A stretch of 64,000 nucleotides of DNA, from positions 440,747-504,746 of the forward strand of contig JAEBDY010000007.1 in NCBI GenBank assembly GCA_049997955.1, in the 5' to 3' direction. Source of the DNA: Umezawaea sp049997955. Its GTDB lineage: Bacteria > Actinomycetota > Actinomycetes > Mycobacteriales > Pseudonocardiaceae. The number at the start of each line of letters is the position of its first letter. Position 1 is the first letter of the stretch. A program made the translations under genes and the position numbers. The notes beneath the pieces were generated by a model, which was not told the DNA's origin, did not search any database, and worked only from the letters and a program-made list of their open reading frames with translations. Of the stretch, positions 33,115 through 41,689 are shown piece after piece.

Positions 33115-33232
33115 GTGGCCGGTTTTACTTGGGGGATTTGACCCTTGAAATTGGAGATCGGGCAGGCTTTCGGGACTGCCCTTTTAGCCCGATCAAGGGT
33201 CAAATCTAGGGGCCCCAAGTCAAACCGGCCAC
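33115..33232. repeat. 118-nt nested inverted repeat
   Basis: The outer arms are 20 nt (33115-33134 with 33213-33232, one mismatch). The inner arms are 14 nt (GATTTGACCCTTGA 33135-33148 with TCAAGGGTCAAATC 33193-33206), offset by a 6-nt bulge. Near the apex are ATCGGGC/GCCCGAT and GGGCAG/CTGCCC. It starts 80 nt beyond the AfsR-like stop codon. Confidence 0.8.
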
Positions 33233-33236
33233 AGCG

Positions 33237-33293
33237 CGACGCAACCGAAGCCAGGGCACCCGCAGCACGACGCAAGTCGAAGCCAGGGCACCC
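33237..33293. repeat. direct repeat of about 25 bp
   Basis: CGACGCAACCGAAGCCAGGG (33237 on) and CGACGCAAGTCGAAGCCAGG (33268 on) both continue into GGGCACCC, giving two tandem copies 31 bp apart directly before the end of the AfsR-like gene. Confidence 0.7.
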
Positions 33294-33312
33294 ACGAACC
33301 CAAGCCACAGCA

Positions 33313-36150
33313 CTAACTCGCGCTAGCCGCCGAGAGGCTGAACGGCAACGGCTGCCCCAACACCGTCGCGGCCAACCGGGTGCATTCCTCAGCCGAGCGC
33401 TTGTCCCCCTGGGCCAGGTGGGAAGCCGCCAGGTTCCGCAACGTCACGGCCTCGTTGTACAGGTCCTGCAGATCGCGGTGGATCTCCAGCGACTGCTTGA
33501 AGTACCCGACGGCCTTCACGTACCGCCCAGCCCGGTGGTGGACCTTCCCCAGGCTGTCCTGAGCGGCGGCCTCCAACGGCCGGTTGCCCAACTCCCGCGA
33601 CCGGACCAGGGCCTGTTCGCACAACACGATCGCCTGCTCGTGGTCGCCCAGGTCGCTGTGCGCCCAGCCGACGTTGTTCAGGCAGTCGGCCTCCATCAGC
33701 TGGTCGTCCAGGATGCGCGAGATCTCGTGCGACCGGATCTCGTGCTCCAGCGCCTGCTGGAACATGTTCTGCTTGGTGCACAGGTCGGCGATGTTCTGGT
33801 GGGTCCGCCCTTCTCCCCGCAGGTCGCCCAGCTCCACGTACAACGCCAGCGCCGAACGGAACTGCCCGGCCGCTCGCACCAGGTTCCCCAGGTGCTTGTG
33901 CGCGTACCCGAGGCTGCGGTGCACGTAGGCGCGGCCCCGCACCTCGCCCGCTCGTTCCGTCGCCGCCAGTGCGGCTTCCTGCGCGATGACCTTCTGGTGC
34001 CAGAGCCCGTTCCGGTCGAGGTACGGGTCGAACGTCCAGCCCAGCCGCCAGGTGTGCTCGTCGAAGTGGTGTTCGCCTGCCACCTCGATCGCCGCGAACA
34101 ACGTCGGGGACACCGCCGTGGTCCACGCCTGCGCGGCCGCGCGGTCGGTCAGGACCTCCACCACCGCGCCCTCGCCCATGGGGGGCAGGGCGATGTGCGG
34201 GCGGTGGGGGTCGATCAACGCCGCCGCGGTGAACGCGCTGTGCAGGTAGTGGTCGAGCACGCGGCCGCGTGCCGCTCGTTGCGCCTCGGGCGTGTCGGTG
34301 GCGTTGGAGAGTTCCGTCGCGTAGACGCGCACGAGGTCGTGCATGGTGTACCGGCGCGGGGCGTACTGGGCGATCAGGTGGCCGCGTTCGAGTTCGTCCA
34401 GCAGTTGCACGGCTTTCGCCACCGGGACGCCCATGAGGCTGGCCGCCGCTCGGGTGGGGATCTCGGGGCTCGGGTGCAGCGCCAACATGCGGAACATGTC
34501 CGCCGCCGCCGGGCCGAGTGCCTGGTAGGACCAGGTGAAAGCGGCCCTGGCGTCGATGATGGAGTCGTCGTCGGAGAAGCTGTCGAGGCTGTTCCTGGTG
34601 TCGTGCAAGGCCGCCGCCACGGCGCTCAAGGGGTGCAGCGGTTGCAGGGCCGCGCGGGCGGCGACCATCGCCAGTGCCAGCGGGAGGCCGGCGCAGAGTT
34701 CGATGATCTCCGAGATGGCCGCCGGGTCCGACGCGGTCGAGCGGGTGCCCAGCCTGCGGGTGAGGAACTCCCGCGCTTCGCCGTTCGACAGCGGGGTGAG
34801 CAGCAGGGGGCGGGCGCCCTCGACCGCCACGAGCGACAGCAGCTGGCTGCGGCTGGTCACGACCACGTGGCAGCCGGGAGCGCCGGGGAGCAGGGGGCGG
34901 ACCTGTTCGGCGTCCCTCGCGTTGTCCAGCACGACGAGGATGCGGCGCTCCGCCAGGACGCTGCGGTAGAGGTTCACCTGGGCGTCGAAGCCCACCGGGA
35001 TCCGGGCTGACGGGACACCCAGTTCGTCCAGGAAGCGGCGCACCGCGTCCTCCGGGTGGACGACGTCGCCCGTCTGGTCGAAGCCGCGGAGGTTGAGGTA
35101 GAGCTGGCCGTCCGGGTACAGGTGGGCGACGCGGTGCACGTAGCGGACGGCGAGGGTCGTCTTGCCCACGCCCGCCATGCCGCGGATCAGGGTGACGGCG
35201 GTGGCGCCGTGCGGGTCGTCGTGTTCGGCCAGCAGGTGCTCCAGCTCGTCCTTGCGGCCCGCGAAGACGGCCAGGTCGCGGGGGAGTTGCGCGGGCGTGA
35301 CGGCCGGGACGGGCATCGGGGCGTCCACCAGCGCCTCGGTCTCGTGGTGGACCTCCTGCTGCGGCGGCTCCGGTTCCTCGCGGAGGACCGCCTCGTGGGC
35401 GGCGCGGAGTTCCGCGCCCGGATCGATCCCCAGCTCGTCGGCCAGCCGCCCGCGGATGGTGGCGTAGACGTCCAGGGCGTCGGCCCGGTAGCCGGCCGCG
35501 GCCAGCGCGAGGATGAGCCTGGAGTGCGACGGCTCGTCGAACGGGTGCTGGGACGTCACCCACTGCAACGGTACGAGCACCGGTTTCGGCAGGCCGCAAC
35601 GCAGTGCGAGGTCGGTGGCCTCGTTGACCGCGGCGACGTGCTCGCGTTCCAGCGCGGTGAAGACGGTGTGCGAACGGACCGGCGCGGGCGTGTTCGCCGC
35701 CACCGGGCCGTCCCAGAGCGCCAGGGCCTCGGCGAACGTGTGGACGGCCTGGCGTTCGGAGCCGGCGTCGCGCTCGGAACGCGCTTTCCCCATGAGGTAG
35801 CGGAAGCGCAGCAGGTCGAGGGTGGCGGCGTCGGTGGTGAAGCGGTAGCCGCCCGCGCCCCTGATCAGCCACCTGCCGGTTTCCCTGGGCCCCAGCCGGG
35901 GTTCCAGCGCGCGGCGCAGCGAACCCACGTAGCGGTGCAGGAGGTTGACCGCGCTGCCGGGGTGGTCCTCGCCCCACAGGGCGTCCACCAGTGACGGCAC
36001 GCTCACGGGCTGCCCGCCGTGCGCGAGCAGGAGTGCGAGGACCGAACGCTGCTGAGGTGGCCCCAGTTCCACCTCGACACCGTCGAGCCACGCGCGAAGT
36101 GGGCCGAGCACGGCTAGTCGCAGGTTGCTTCGGGTGGGTTCTGGGAACAA
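33313..36150 (-). CDS. AfsR/SARP-type regulator (BTAD, NB-ARC, TPR)
   Basis: A 945-residue transcriptional activator. An OmpR-like winged helix covers about residues 10-90 (RLAVLGPLRAWLDGVEVELG), a BTAD domain 100-255 and an NB-ARC ATPase follows with P-loop GMAGVGKTT (about 324-332) and ILVVLDNARD. The C-terminus has tetratricopeptide repeats (GRAYVHRSLGYAHKHLGNLV, then ADCLNNVGWAHSDLGDHEQA). Such proteins activate secondary-metabolite or development genes. TTG 36150 has GGCGGAG upstream and starts just before the winged helix; the GTG at 36192 has no such site. Confidence 0.92.
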   Translation of the reverse strand: MFPEPTRSNLRLAVLGPLRAWLDGVEVELGPPQQRSVLALLLAHGGQPVSVPSLVDALWGEDHPGSAVNLLHRYVGSLRRALEPRLGPRETGRWLIRGAGGYRFTTDAATLDLLRFRYLMGKARSERDAGSERQAVHTFAEALALWDGPVAANTPAPVRSHTVFTALEREHVAAVNEATDLALRCGLPKPVLVPLQWVTSQHPFDEPSHSRLILALAAAGYRADALDVYATIRGRLADELGIDPGAELRAAHEAVLREEPEPPQQEVHHETEALVDAPMPVPAVTPAQLPRDLAVFAGRKDELEHLLAEHDDPHGATAVTLIRGMAGVGKTTLAVRYVHRVAHLYPDGQLYLNLRGFDQTGDVVHPEDAVRRFLDELGVPSARIPVGFDAQVNLYRSVLAERRILVVLDNARDAEQVRPLLPGAPGCHVVVTSRSQLLSLVAVEGARPLLLTPLSNGEAREFLTRRLGTRSTASDPAAISEIIELCAGLPLALAMVAARAALQPLHPLSAVAAALHDTRNSLDSFSDDDSIIDARAAFTWSYQALGPAAADMFRMLALHPSPEIPTRAAASLMGVPVAKAVQLLDELERGHLIAQYAPRRYTMHDLVRVYATELSNATDTPEAQRAARGRVLDHYLHSAFTAAALIDPHRPHIALPPMGEGAVVEVLTDRAAAQAWTTAVSPTLFAAIEVAGEHHFDEHTWRLGWTFDPYLDRNGLWHQKVIAQEAALAATERAGEVRGRAYVHRSLGYAHKHLGNLVRAAGQFRSALALYVELGDLRGEGRTHQNIADLCTKQNMFQQALEHEIRSHEISRILDDQLMEADCLNNVGWAHSDLGDHEQAIVLCEQALVRSRELGNRPLEAAAQDSLGKVHHRAGRYVKAVGYFKQSLEIHRDLQDLYNEAVTLRNLAASHLAQGDKRSAEECTRLAATVLGQPLPFSLSAASAS

Positions 36151-36420
36151 CTTCGCTCCGCCGCGGTAGGTGGCTCCCCCGCGGGGGAGCACGTGGTCAC
36201 ACTTTAGTCTTTGCTCATCAAGTCGGGCGAATTACGGTGTCCGGGCAGTGGTTGGCCTTCTCCGGCACAGGAGCGGCCCGTCGCGCCCCGGATACGCATT
36301 CGTCGGGAATCCATTCGCGCGTCGCGTCTCAATGGCGGGAGCCACGTGTTCCAGGGGTGAGGAAAGCTGTTGAACACCGGCGCGCCGTCCGGTCGTCGAC
36401 GGCCGAGACAGGGGAGAACC

Positions 36421-36936
36421 GTGACGTCGCGACGTACCGGGGCCGATGCGCTGGTCCGCCAGCTCTACTCCGACCACGAGGGTGCGATCCTGGCCCACAC
36501 CACCAGTTTGACCAGGGACAGAGCCGCCGCGGAGGACGTCACGCAGGAGACCCTGGTGCGGGCTTGGCAGCACCGCGAGGCGCTGTCGGGCGGGCAGGGA
36601 TCGGTCAGGGGCTGGCTCCTGACGACCGCGACCAACATCGTGATCGACCTGTCGAGGCGGAAGAAGGTCCGGCCGCACGAGGTGTCGATCACACCGGGCG
36701 GGGCACCGCACGAGACGCCCGCGCCCGGTGACCACGCGAAGTCCGTCGTGGACGGTGTGACCGTTCGGGACGCCCTGGTCCGGTTGCGGCCCGAGCACCG
36801 GGAAGTGCTGGTGGAGGTCTACCTGCGGGGGAGCAGCATGGCCGAGGCCGCGAACACGTTGGACCTGCCCATCGGGACGGTGAAGTCGCGTTCCACGTCG
36901 GCTCGCCGGGCCATGCGGGAACTGCTGACCAATTGA
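36421..36936 (+). CDS. SigL-like sigma-70 family (ECF) sigma factor
   Basis: A 171-residue ECF sigma factor. Region 2 is ALVRQLYSDHEGAILAHTTS, then AAAEDVTQETLVRAWQHREA; region 4 is LVRLRPEHREVLVEVYLRGS, then EAANTLDLPIGTVKSRSTSA. It most resembles the SigL/SigK group, whose genes are usually followed by a zinc anti-sigma gene; none is found here. GTG 36421 with GGGGAG upstream is preferred; TTG 36370 with GAGGAAAG is also possible and would add 17 residues. Confidence 0.88.
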   Translation: MTSRRTGADALVRQLYSDHEGAILAHTTSLTRDRAAAEDVTQETLVRAWQHREALSGGQGSVRGWLLTTATNIVIDLSRRKKVRPHEVSITPGGAPHETPAPGDHAKSVVDGVTVRDALVRLRPEHREVLVEVYLRGSSMAEAANTLDLPIGTVKSRSTSARRAMRELLTN

Positions 36937-37256
36937 CCGCTGGTTCATCCGATGAACAAATCTATCGATATCCTGTCAATTCCCCTCGGTACCGGTGGAG
37001 GAATTGGTCCAGGGGTACCTCGCGGTGCGAGGAAGGCCTTCCTGGAGGCCACGGGGACGGGTGGTGGCCGGTGCGGTGGCGCTTCGACGGGTGCGTCCAG
37101 CGGCCACCTCGAACGGGCACGGGCCGGACGCCTCGGACTTCTCCGGGGGCCTCGGTCGGGCACACGACCACCAGCGGGGAGGTGCGCCTCCCCGTTCACC
37201 GACTGTTCACGTCACGAGTTGCGACCAAGCGCCACCACCGTGCGTCCCACTGACGG
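36937..37256. other. 320-bp gap after the sigma gene, with a perfect 15-bp palindrome
   Basis: The palindrome GTTCATC-C-GATGAAC (36943-36957) starts 6 nt after the sigma stop codon and may be an operator or a weak hairpin. The rest shows GGTACC repeats near 36989 and 37014 but no convincing gene: the 102-codon frame from ATG 36952 has poor third-position GC at its start and no recognisable domain. Confidence 0.5.
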
Positions 37257-38363
37257 ATGATCCGGACGGTGGACGACTTTCACGGGGTGGCCTTGGTGAA
37301 GCGCTTGGGAGGTGTCGCCCTCGCGGTGCTCCTGCTGGTGGGCGTGGTGTTCGCGATCGTGCGCGGGAGGTCGGACGAGGAGGCCTCGGCCGACCTGAGG
37401 ACCGTGCGCGGCGTGATCGGCTCGGAGAAGCTCGCGTTCTTCGCCGACCAGCGGGTGCGGGACGAGTTCGCGCGGCACGGGCTGAGGGTCGAGGTCGACC
37501 CGGCGGGCTCGCGGCAGATCGCGACCTCGGTGGAGCTCGACGGGTACGACTTCGCGTTCCCCTCCAGCGCCCCCGCCGCCGAGCGGATCCAGCAGACCCG
37601 CAAGGCGGCCCGGACGTACGCGCCGTTCTCGTCGCCGATGGTGATCGCCACGTTCGACCCGATCGTCACCCTGCTGACCGCCCAGGGCGTGGTGAAGTCC
37701 GGTCAGGTGTTCGACGTCGCCAAGTACCTGGAGCTGACCGCCGCGGGCACGCGCTGGGACCAGCTGCCGAACAACACCGACTACCCGGCGCGCAAGAACC
37801 TGCTCGTCACGACCACCGACCCGCGCGACTCGAACTCCGCCGCGATGTACCTGGCGATCACCTCGTTCGTCGCCAACGGCGGGGTCGTCGCCTCACCGGA
37901 GTCCGAGGCCAAGGTGCTGCCCGCCGTCGGGAAGCTGTTCCTGGAACAGGGGTACACGCAGAGCAGCACCGACGGGCCGTTCGAGGACTACCTGTCCGCG
38001 GGCATGGGCAAGACGCCGATGGTGCTGGCCTACGAGGCGCAGTTCGTGGACCGGGTGGTGCGCGACGACTCGACCATCCGGCCGGGGATGACGCTGCTCT
38101 ACCCCGCGCCCACCGTGCTGTCCAAGCACACGCTCGTGCCGCTGAAGCCGTCCGGGGACGAGATCGGGGAGCTGCTGACGTCAGACCCCGAACTCGGGAA
38201 GCTCGCCGCCACCTTCGGGTTCCGCACCGCCGACCCCCGGTACTTCGAGCAGGTCGTCGCGGAGCACGGCGCGCCCGTGCCGCCGTCCGTCGTGGACGTG
38301 GTCGAGCCGCCCTCGTACGAGACGCTGGAGCGGATGCTCGAAGCGATCGCGAAGTTGTACTGA
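37257..38363 (+). CDS. membrane-anchored substrate-binding-like protein of the TelA operon
   Basis: A 368-residue protein with one N-terminal membrane helix (GGVALAVLLLVGVVFAIV, about residues 18-35), leaving the rest outside the cell. The body resembles a class II periplasmic-binding fold. The segment TTTDPRDSNSAAMYLAITSF matches the anion-binding DPxxSNS loop also found in the third gene of this operon. No transporter subunit accompanies it. The start is uncertain: ATG 37257 lacks a clear ribosome-binding site and GTG 37296 is the alternative. TelA starts 2 nt after its stop. Confidence 0.75.
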   Translation: MIRTVDDFHGVALVKRLGGVALAVLLLVGVVFAIVRGRSDEEASADLRTVRGVIGSEKLAFFADQRVRDEFARHGLRVEVDPAGSRQIATSVELDGYDFAFPSSAPAAERIQQTRKAARTYAPFSSPMVIATFDPIVTLLTAQGVVKSGQVFDVAKYLELTAAGTRWDQLPNNTDYPARKNLLVTTTDPRDSNSAAMYLAITSFVANGGVVASPESEAKVLPAVGKLFLEQGYTQSSTDGPFEDYLSAGMGKTPMVLAYEAQFVDRVVRDDSTIRPGMTLLYPAPTVLSKHTLVPLKPSGDEIGELLTSDPELGKLAATFGFRTADPRYFEQVVAEHGAPVPPSVVDVVEPPSYETLERMLEAIAKLY

Positions 38364-38364
38364 C

Positions 38365-39513
38365 GTGGACGCCGACTTCGTCCTCACCGCGCCGGAACCG
38401 GTGGCCCCGGTGCCGGTGGAACGGGCCGCGGGCCTGATCCCGGTCGACGACGCCACGCGGCGGGAGTCGGTGCTGCGCGCCGAGGAGTTCGTCACCACGC
38501 TGTCCGCGGTGGACCCGCACTCGCCGGAGTTCGCCGTGCTGCTCGACCGGGTGCTGGTGCTGGGGGAGTCGGACATGCGGGCGGCCGCCCAGGTGGCGGG
38601 CAGGCTGCTGGACCGGTCGCTGGCCGCGCTCGCCGCTCCCGGAGCGCAGCGGCAGGTCACCGGCGGGCTCACCGAGCTGCGCCGCACCGTGCGCGAGCTG
38701 GACCCGAAGGACCTGCGCGGGCTCACCGGGCGCAAGGTGCTCGGCCTGATCCCGTTCGGCAACGGCGCCCGCGGCCTGCTGGCCCGGCTCCGCGCGGCGG
38801 ACGAGCCGCTGAACCGGGTCGTGCTGAAGTTGCGCGGTGGGCAGGACGAGCTGCGGCGGGACAACGCGGCGGTCCGGGGGGAGCGCGAACGGCTCTGGGA
38901 CGTGATGACCCGGCTGTCCGCCGACGCCGTGCTGGCCGAGGCGATGGACGAGGCGGTGGACCAGCAGGCCCGGATCGTGGAGCTGTCCGATCCGCAACGG
39001 GCCACCGCGCTGCGCGCCGACGTGCTGCACCCGGTGCGCGTCCGGCGCCAGGACCTGTTGACGCAGCTGGCCGTGTGCGCGCAGGGGTACCTGGCGCTCG
39101 ACGTCATCCGGCGCGGCAACGAAGAGCTGATCAAGGGCGTCGAGCGCGCCGTCGGCACCACCGTCACCGCGCTGCGGATCGGCATGGTGGTCGCCGCCGC
39201 GCTGGCCGACCAGCGCGAGGTGGTCGACCAGATCGACGCCGTGAGCGGCCTGACCGACGGCCTGCTGCGGGCGAACGCGGACCTGCTCGCGTCGCAGGGC
39301 GACGACGTCCAGCGGATCGCGTCCACGCCGATGGTCGGCGTGGACGCCATCCGCACGTCTTTCGACCAGGTCTACGCGACCATCGACGCCATCGACACCT
39401 TCAAGGCCCGTGCCGCCGAGAGCATGGCGGGCACGGTCTCCGCGCTGGACCACGAGATCCGGCGCGCCCACGACCACCTGACCCGCGTGCGCAGCACCGA
39501 GGAGCCCGCATGA
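38365..39513 (+). CDS. toxic anion resistance protein, TelA/KlaA family
   Basis: A 382-residue soluble, almost wholly helical protein of the TelA family. Typical segments are VTGGLTELRRTVRELDPKDL, RKVLGLIPFGNGARGLLARL, RVRRQDLLTQLAVCAQGYLA and a C-terminal TFKARAAESMAGTVSALDHE. Family members are linked to tellurite and cell-envelope stress resistance, but the biochemistry is unknown. The GTG start follows the previous stop by 1 nt and its own stop overlaps the next ATG (ATGA), so all genes are tightly coupled. Confidence 0.92.
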   Translation: MDADFVLTAPEPVAPVPVERAAGLIPVDDATRRESVLRAEEFVTTLSAVDPHSPEFAVLLDRVLVLGESDMRAAAQVAGRLLDRSLAALAAPGAQRQVTGGLTELRRTVRELDPKDLRGLTGRKVLGLIPFGNGARGLLARLRAADEPLNRVVLKLRGGQDELRRDNAAVRGERERLWDVMTRLSADAVLAEAMDEAVDQQARIVELSDPQRATALRADVLHPVRVRRQDLLTQLAVCAQGYLALDVIRRGNEELIKGVERAVGTTVTALRIGMVVAAALADQREVVDQIDAVSGLTDGLLRANADLLASQGDDVQRIASTPMVGVDAIRTSFDQVYATIDAIDTFKARAAESMAGTVSALDHEIRRAHDHLTRVRSTEEPA

Positions 39514-41117
39514 TCCGCCGCGTCCTGATCGGCGTCGCCGCCGTCGCCCTGCTGGCCGGGTGTTCCGACCCGCCGCCCGGAAGTCCCGTGGGGGAAGCGG
39601 AACCCGGCGTGCTGCGGGTCCTCGCGGGCAGCGAACTGGCCGACATGACCCCCGTGCTGGAGGAAGCGGCGAAGGCCACCGGCGTCACGGTGAAGTTCAG
39701 CTTCACCGGCACGCTCGACGGCGCCGAGTCCGTCGCGAACGGGACCGCCGAACAGGGCTTCGACGCGGTCTGGTTCTCCTCCAACCGGTACCTCGAACTC
39801 CTCCCGGACGCCGCGAAGCGGCTCGCCAAGCCCACCAAGGTGATGAACTCCCCGGTCGTGCTCGGCCTGCCCGAGTCGAAGGTGCGGGAGCTGGGCTGGG
39901 ACGCCAGGCGGGTCGGCTGGGCGGAGATCGCCGAGGCCGCCGGGCAGAAGCGGTTTACCTACGGCATGACGGACCCGTCGACCTCGAACTCCGGGTTCTC
40001 CGCGCTGGTCGGCATCGCGTCCGCGCTCACCGGCGGCGGCTCGGCGCTCGACGCCGCCGCCATCGCCTCGGTCGCGCCCCGGCTCAAGGACTTCTTCTCC
40101 GCGCAGACGCTCTCCGCGGGCTCGTCCGGCTGGCTTTCCGAGGCCTACCAACGCCGGGCTCGCGGGGAGGACCCCGGCGCGCGGGTCGACGGGCTGGTCA
40201 ACTACGAGTCGGTGCTGCTGTCCCTCAACGCCGCCGCCGTGCTGCCGGAACCGTTGGCGCTGGTCTACCCCAGCGACGGCGTCGTCACGGCCGACTACCC
40301 GCTGACCCTGCTCGGCGCGGCCGGGACGGATGCGCGCGCCTCCTACGACCGGCTGTCCGCGCACCTGCGCTCACCCGACGTGCAGCGCCGGATCTCCGAG
40401 CTGACCGGCCGCCGCCCGGCCAGCCCCGAGGTCCAGCTCGACGCGCGGTTCGCCGTCCGCGACCTGGTCGAACTGCCGTTCCCCGGCAGCGGCAGCGCGG
40501 TCGACGGCCTGGTCACCGCGTACTTCGACCAGCTGCGCAGGCCGTCGCGGACGCTCTACGTGCTGGACACGTCCGGCTCGATGGAGGGCGACCGCATCGA
40601 CGGCCTGCGCCAGGCGGTGATCGGCCTGACCGGCGCGGACACCACGCTGTCCGGGAAGTTCAGCCGCTTCCACGGCCGCGAGCAGGTGACCCTGCTGCCG
40701 TTCAACGGCTCCCCGCTGGCGCCGCGGGAGTTCAACGTGACCGGCGACGCCGAACTGGGGCAGATCAAGGAGGCCGCGCAGGGGCTGGAGGCCAAGGGCG
40801 GCACGGCGATCTACAGCAGCCTGCGGCAGGGGTACGACGTCCTGCGCGCCCAGGCGGCGGGCGATCCGGACCGGTTCACCTCCGTCGTGCTGATGACCGA
40901 CGGCGAGAACACGTCCGGGGAGGGGTTCGCCCAGTTCGCCACCTTCCACAGTGGACTCGAACCCGCGCTGCGCGGCGTGCCGGTGTTCCCGGTGCTGTTC
41001 GGCGAGAGCGCCACCGACGAGATGGGCCAGGTCGCCTCGATGAGCGGCGGCAAGGTGTTCGACGCGCGCGGCCGCACCCTGGCCGAGGCGTTCAAGGAGA
41101 TCCGTGGCTACCAGTAG
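39510..41117 (+). CDS. lipoprotein with substrate-binding and von Willebrand A domains
   Basis: A 535-residue lipoprotein: lipobox LLAGC at residues 14-18. A class II substrate-binding domain follows (about 35-320, with DPSTSNSGFSALVGIASALT), then a VWA domain (about 350-530) with an intact MIDAS motif DTSGS, a later threonine (GGTAIYSS) and MTDGENT. It is anchored outside the membrane and could couple anion or metal binding to protein contacts. ATG 39510 overlaps the TelA stop. GTG 41104 of the next gene lies inside its 3' end. Confidence 0.9.
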   Translation: MIRRVLIGVAAVALLAGCSDPPPGSPVGEAEPGVLRVLAGSELADMTPVLEEAAKATGVTVKFSFTGTLDGAESVANGTAEQGFDAVWFSSNRYLELLPDAAKRLAKPTKVMNSPVVLGLPESKVRELGWDARRVGWAEIAEAAGQKRFTYGMTDPSTSNSGFSALVGIASALTGGGSALDAAAIASVAPRLKDFFSAQTLSAGSSGWLSEAYQRRARGEDPGARVDGLVNYESVLLSLNAAAVLPEPLALVYPSDGVVTADYPLTLLGAAGTDARASYDRLSAHLRSPDVQRRISELTGRRPASPEVQLDARFAVRDLVELPFPGSGSAVDGLVTAYFDQLRRPSRTLYVLDTSGSMEGDRIDGLRQAVIGLTGADTTLSGKFSRFHGREQVTLLPFNGSPLAPREFNVTGDAELGQIKEAAQGLEAKGGTAIYSSLRQGYDVLRAQAAGDPDRFTSVVLMTDGENTSGEGFAQFATFHSGLEPALRGVPVFPVLFGESATDEMGQVASMSGGKVFDARGRTLAEAFKEIRGYQ

Positions 41118-41679
41118 CTACCTGGGCTCGACCCGGAACCTGGTCGGCTGCGCGGGCGGCCTGCTGGGCCTCGGCCTGCACTTCGCCGGGATCGCTGGCA
41201 GCTACTGGCTCGTGGTGGTCGCCGGGCTGTACGGGGTCGGCGCCCTGCTCGCGCCGCCGGAGCGCGTGACCCTGGTGACCGACCCGACGGAGGAGGCGTC
41301 CAGGCTCCGCCGGGACCTCGACGCGCTCGTCACCCGCGTCGCGGGCAGCCGCGTTCCCGCCGGGGTGCCGCCGCGCCTGGAGCGCGTGGCCGACGTCCTG
41401 CGCGGCCTGCTCGACCGGCCGCGCGAACTCCGCGCCGACCCGGACGCGCTGCACGCGGCCACCAGGGTCATCGGCACGGACCTGCCGCTGTCCGTGCAGA
41501 ACTACCTGAACCTGCCGTGGTGGTACGCCGCCGCGAAGCAGGCCGACGCCGAACTCCTGCGCCAGCTCGACCTGATCGAAGCCGACGTGGTGCGCACCGC
41601 GGAGCGCTTCCACGACGCGGACGCGCGCAGGCAGGCCGACCACACCCGGTACCTGGAGGACCGAGGACGCGAGGGTTAG
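41104..41679 (+). CDS. small membrane protein of the TelA operon (XpaC-like position)
   Basis: A 191-residue protein with two adjacent N-terminal hydrophobic helices (about residues 12-49: LVGCAGGLLGLGLHFAGI, then YWLVVVAGLYGVGALLA) and a long charged helical cytoplasmic tail with LPLSVQNYLNLPWWYAAAK. The 2-helix plus helical-tail form and its place next to TelA recall XpaC of Bacillus, which neighbours the TelA homologue YaaN; sequence identity to XpaC is not evident. AAGGAGATCC precedes GTG 41104, inside the previous gene. Confidence 0.75.
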   Translation: MATSSYLGSTRNLVGCAGGLLGLGLHFAGIAGSYWLVVVAGLYGVGALLAPPERVTLVTDPTEEASRLRRDLDALVTRVAGSRVPAGVPPRLERVADVLRGLLDRPRELRADPDALHAATRVIGTDLPLSVQNYLNLPWWYAAAKQADAELLRQLDLIEADVVRTAERFHDADARRQADHTRYLEDRGREG

Positions 41680-41689
41680 CGTCGGGGGC

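Larger units (their letters stand above)
32595..33312. other. 718-bp convergent intergenic region rich in repeats
   Basis: This stretch separates the ends of two convergent genes and holds no believable gene. It contains a degenerate tandem repeat (32721-32811), a near-perfect long inverted repeat (32903-32957), a longer nested inverted repeat (33115-33232) and a direct repeat (33237-33293), listed separately. Confidence 0.7.

Noticed and set aside
36952..37260. 102-codon frame as a missing anti-sigma factor
   Set aside because: No HxxxCxxC zinc motif or membrane helix, poor codon bias at the start and no ribosome-binding site.
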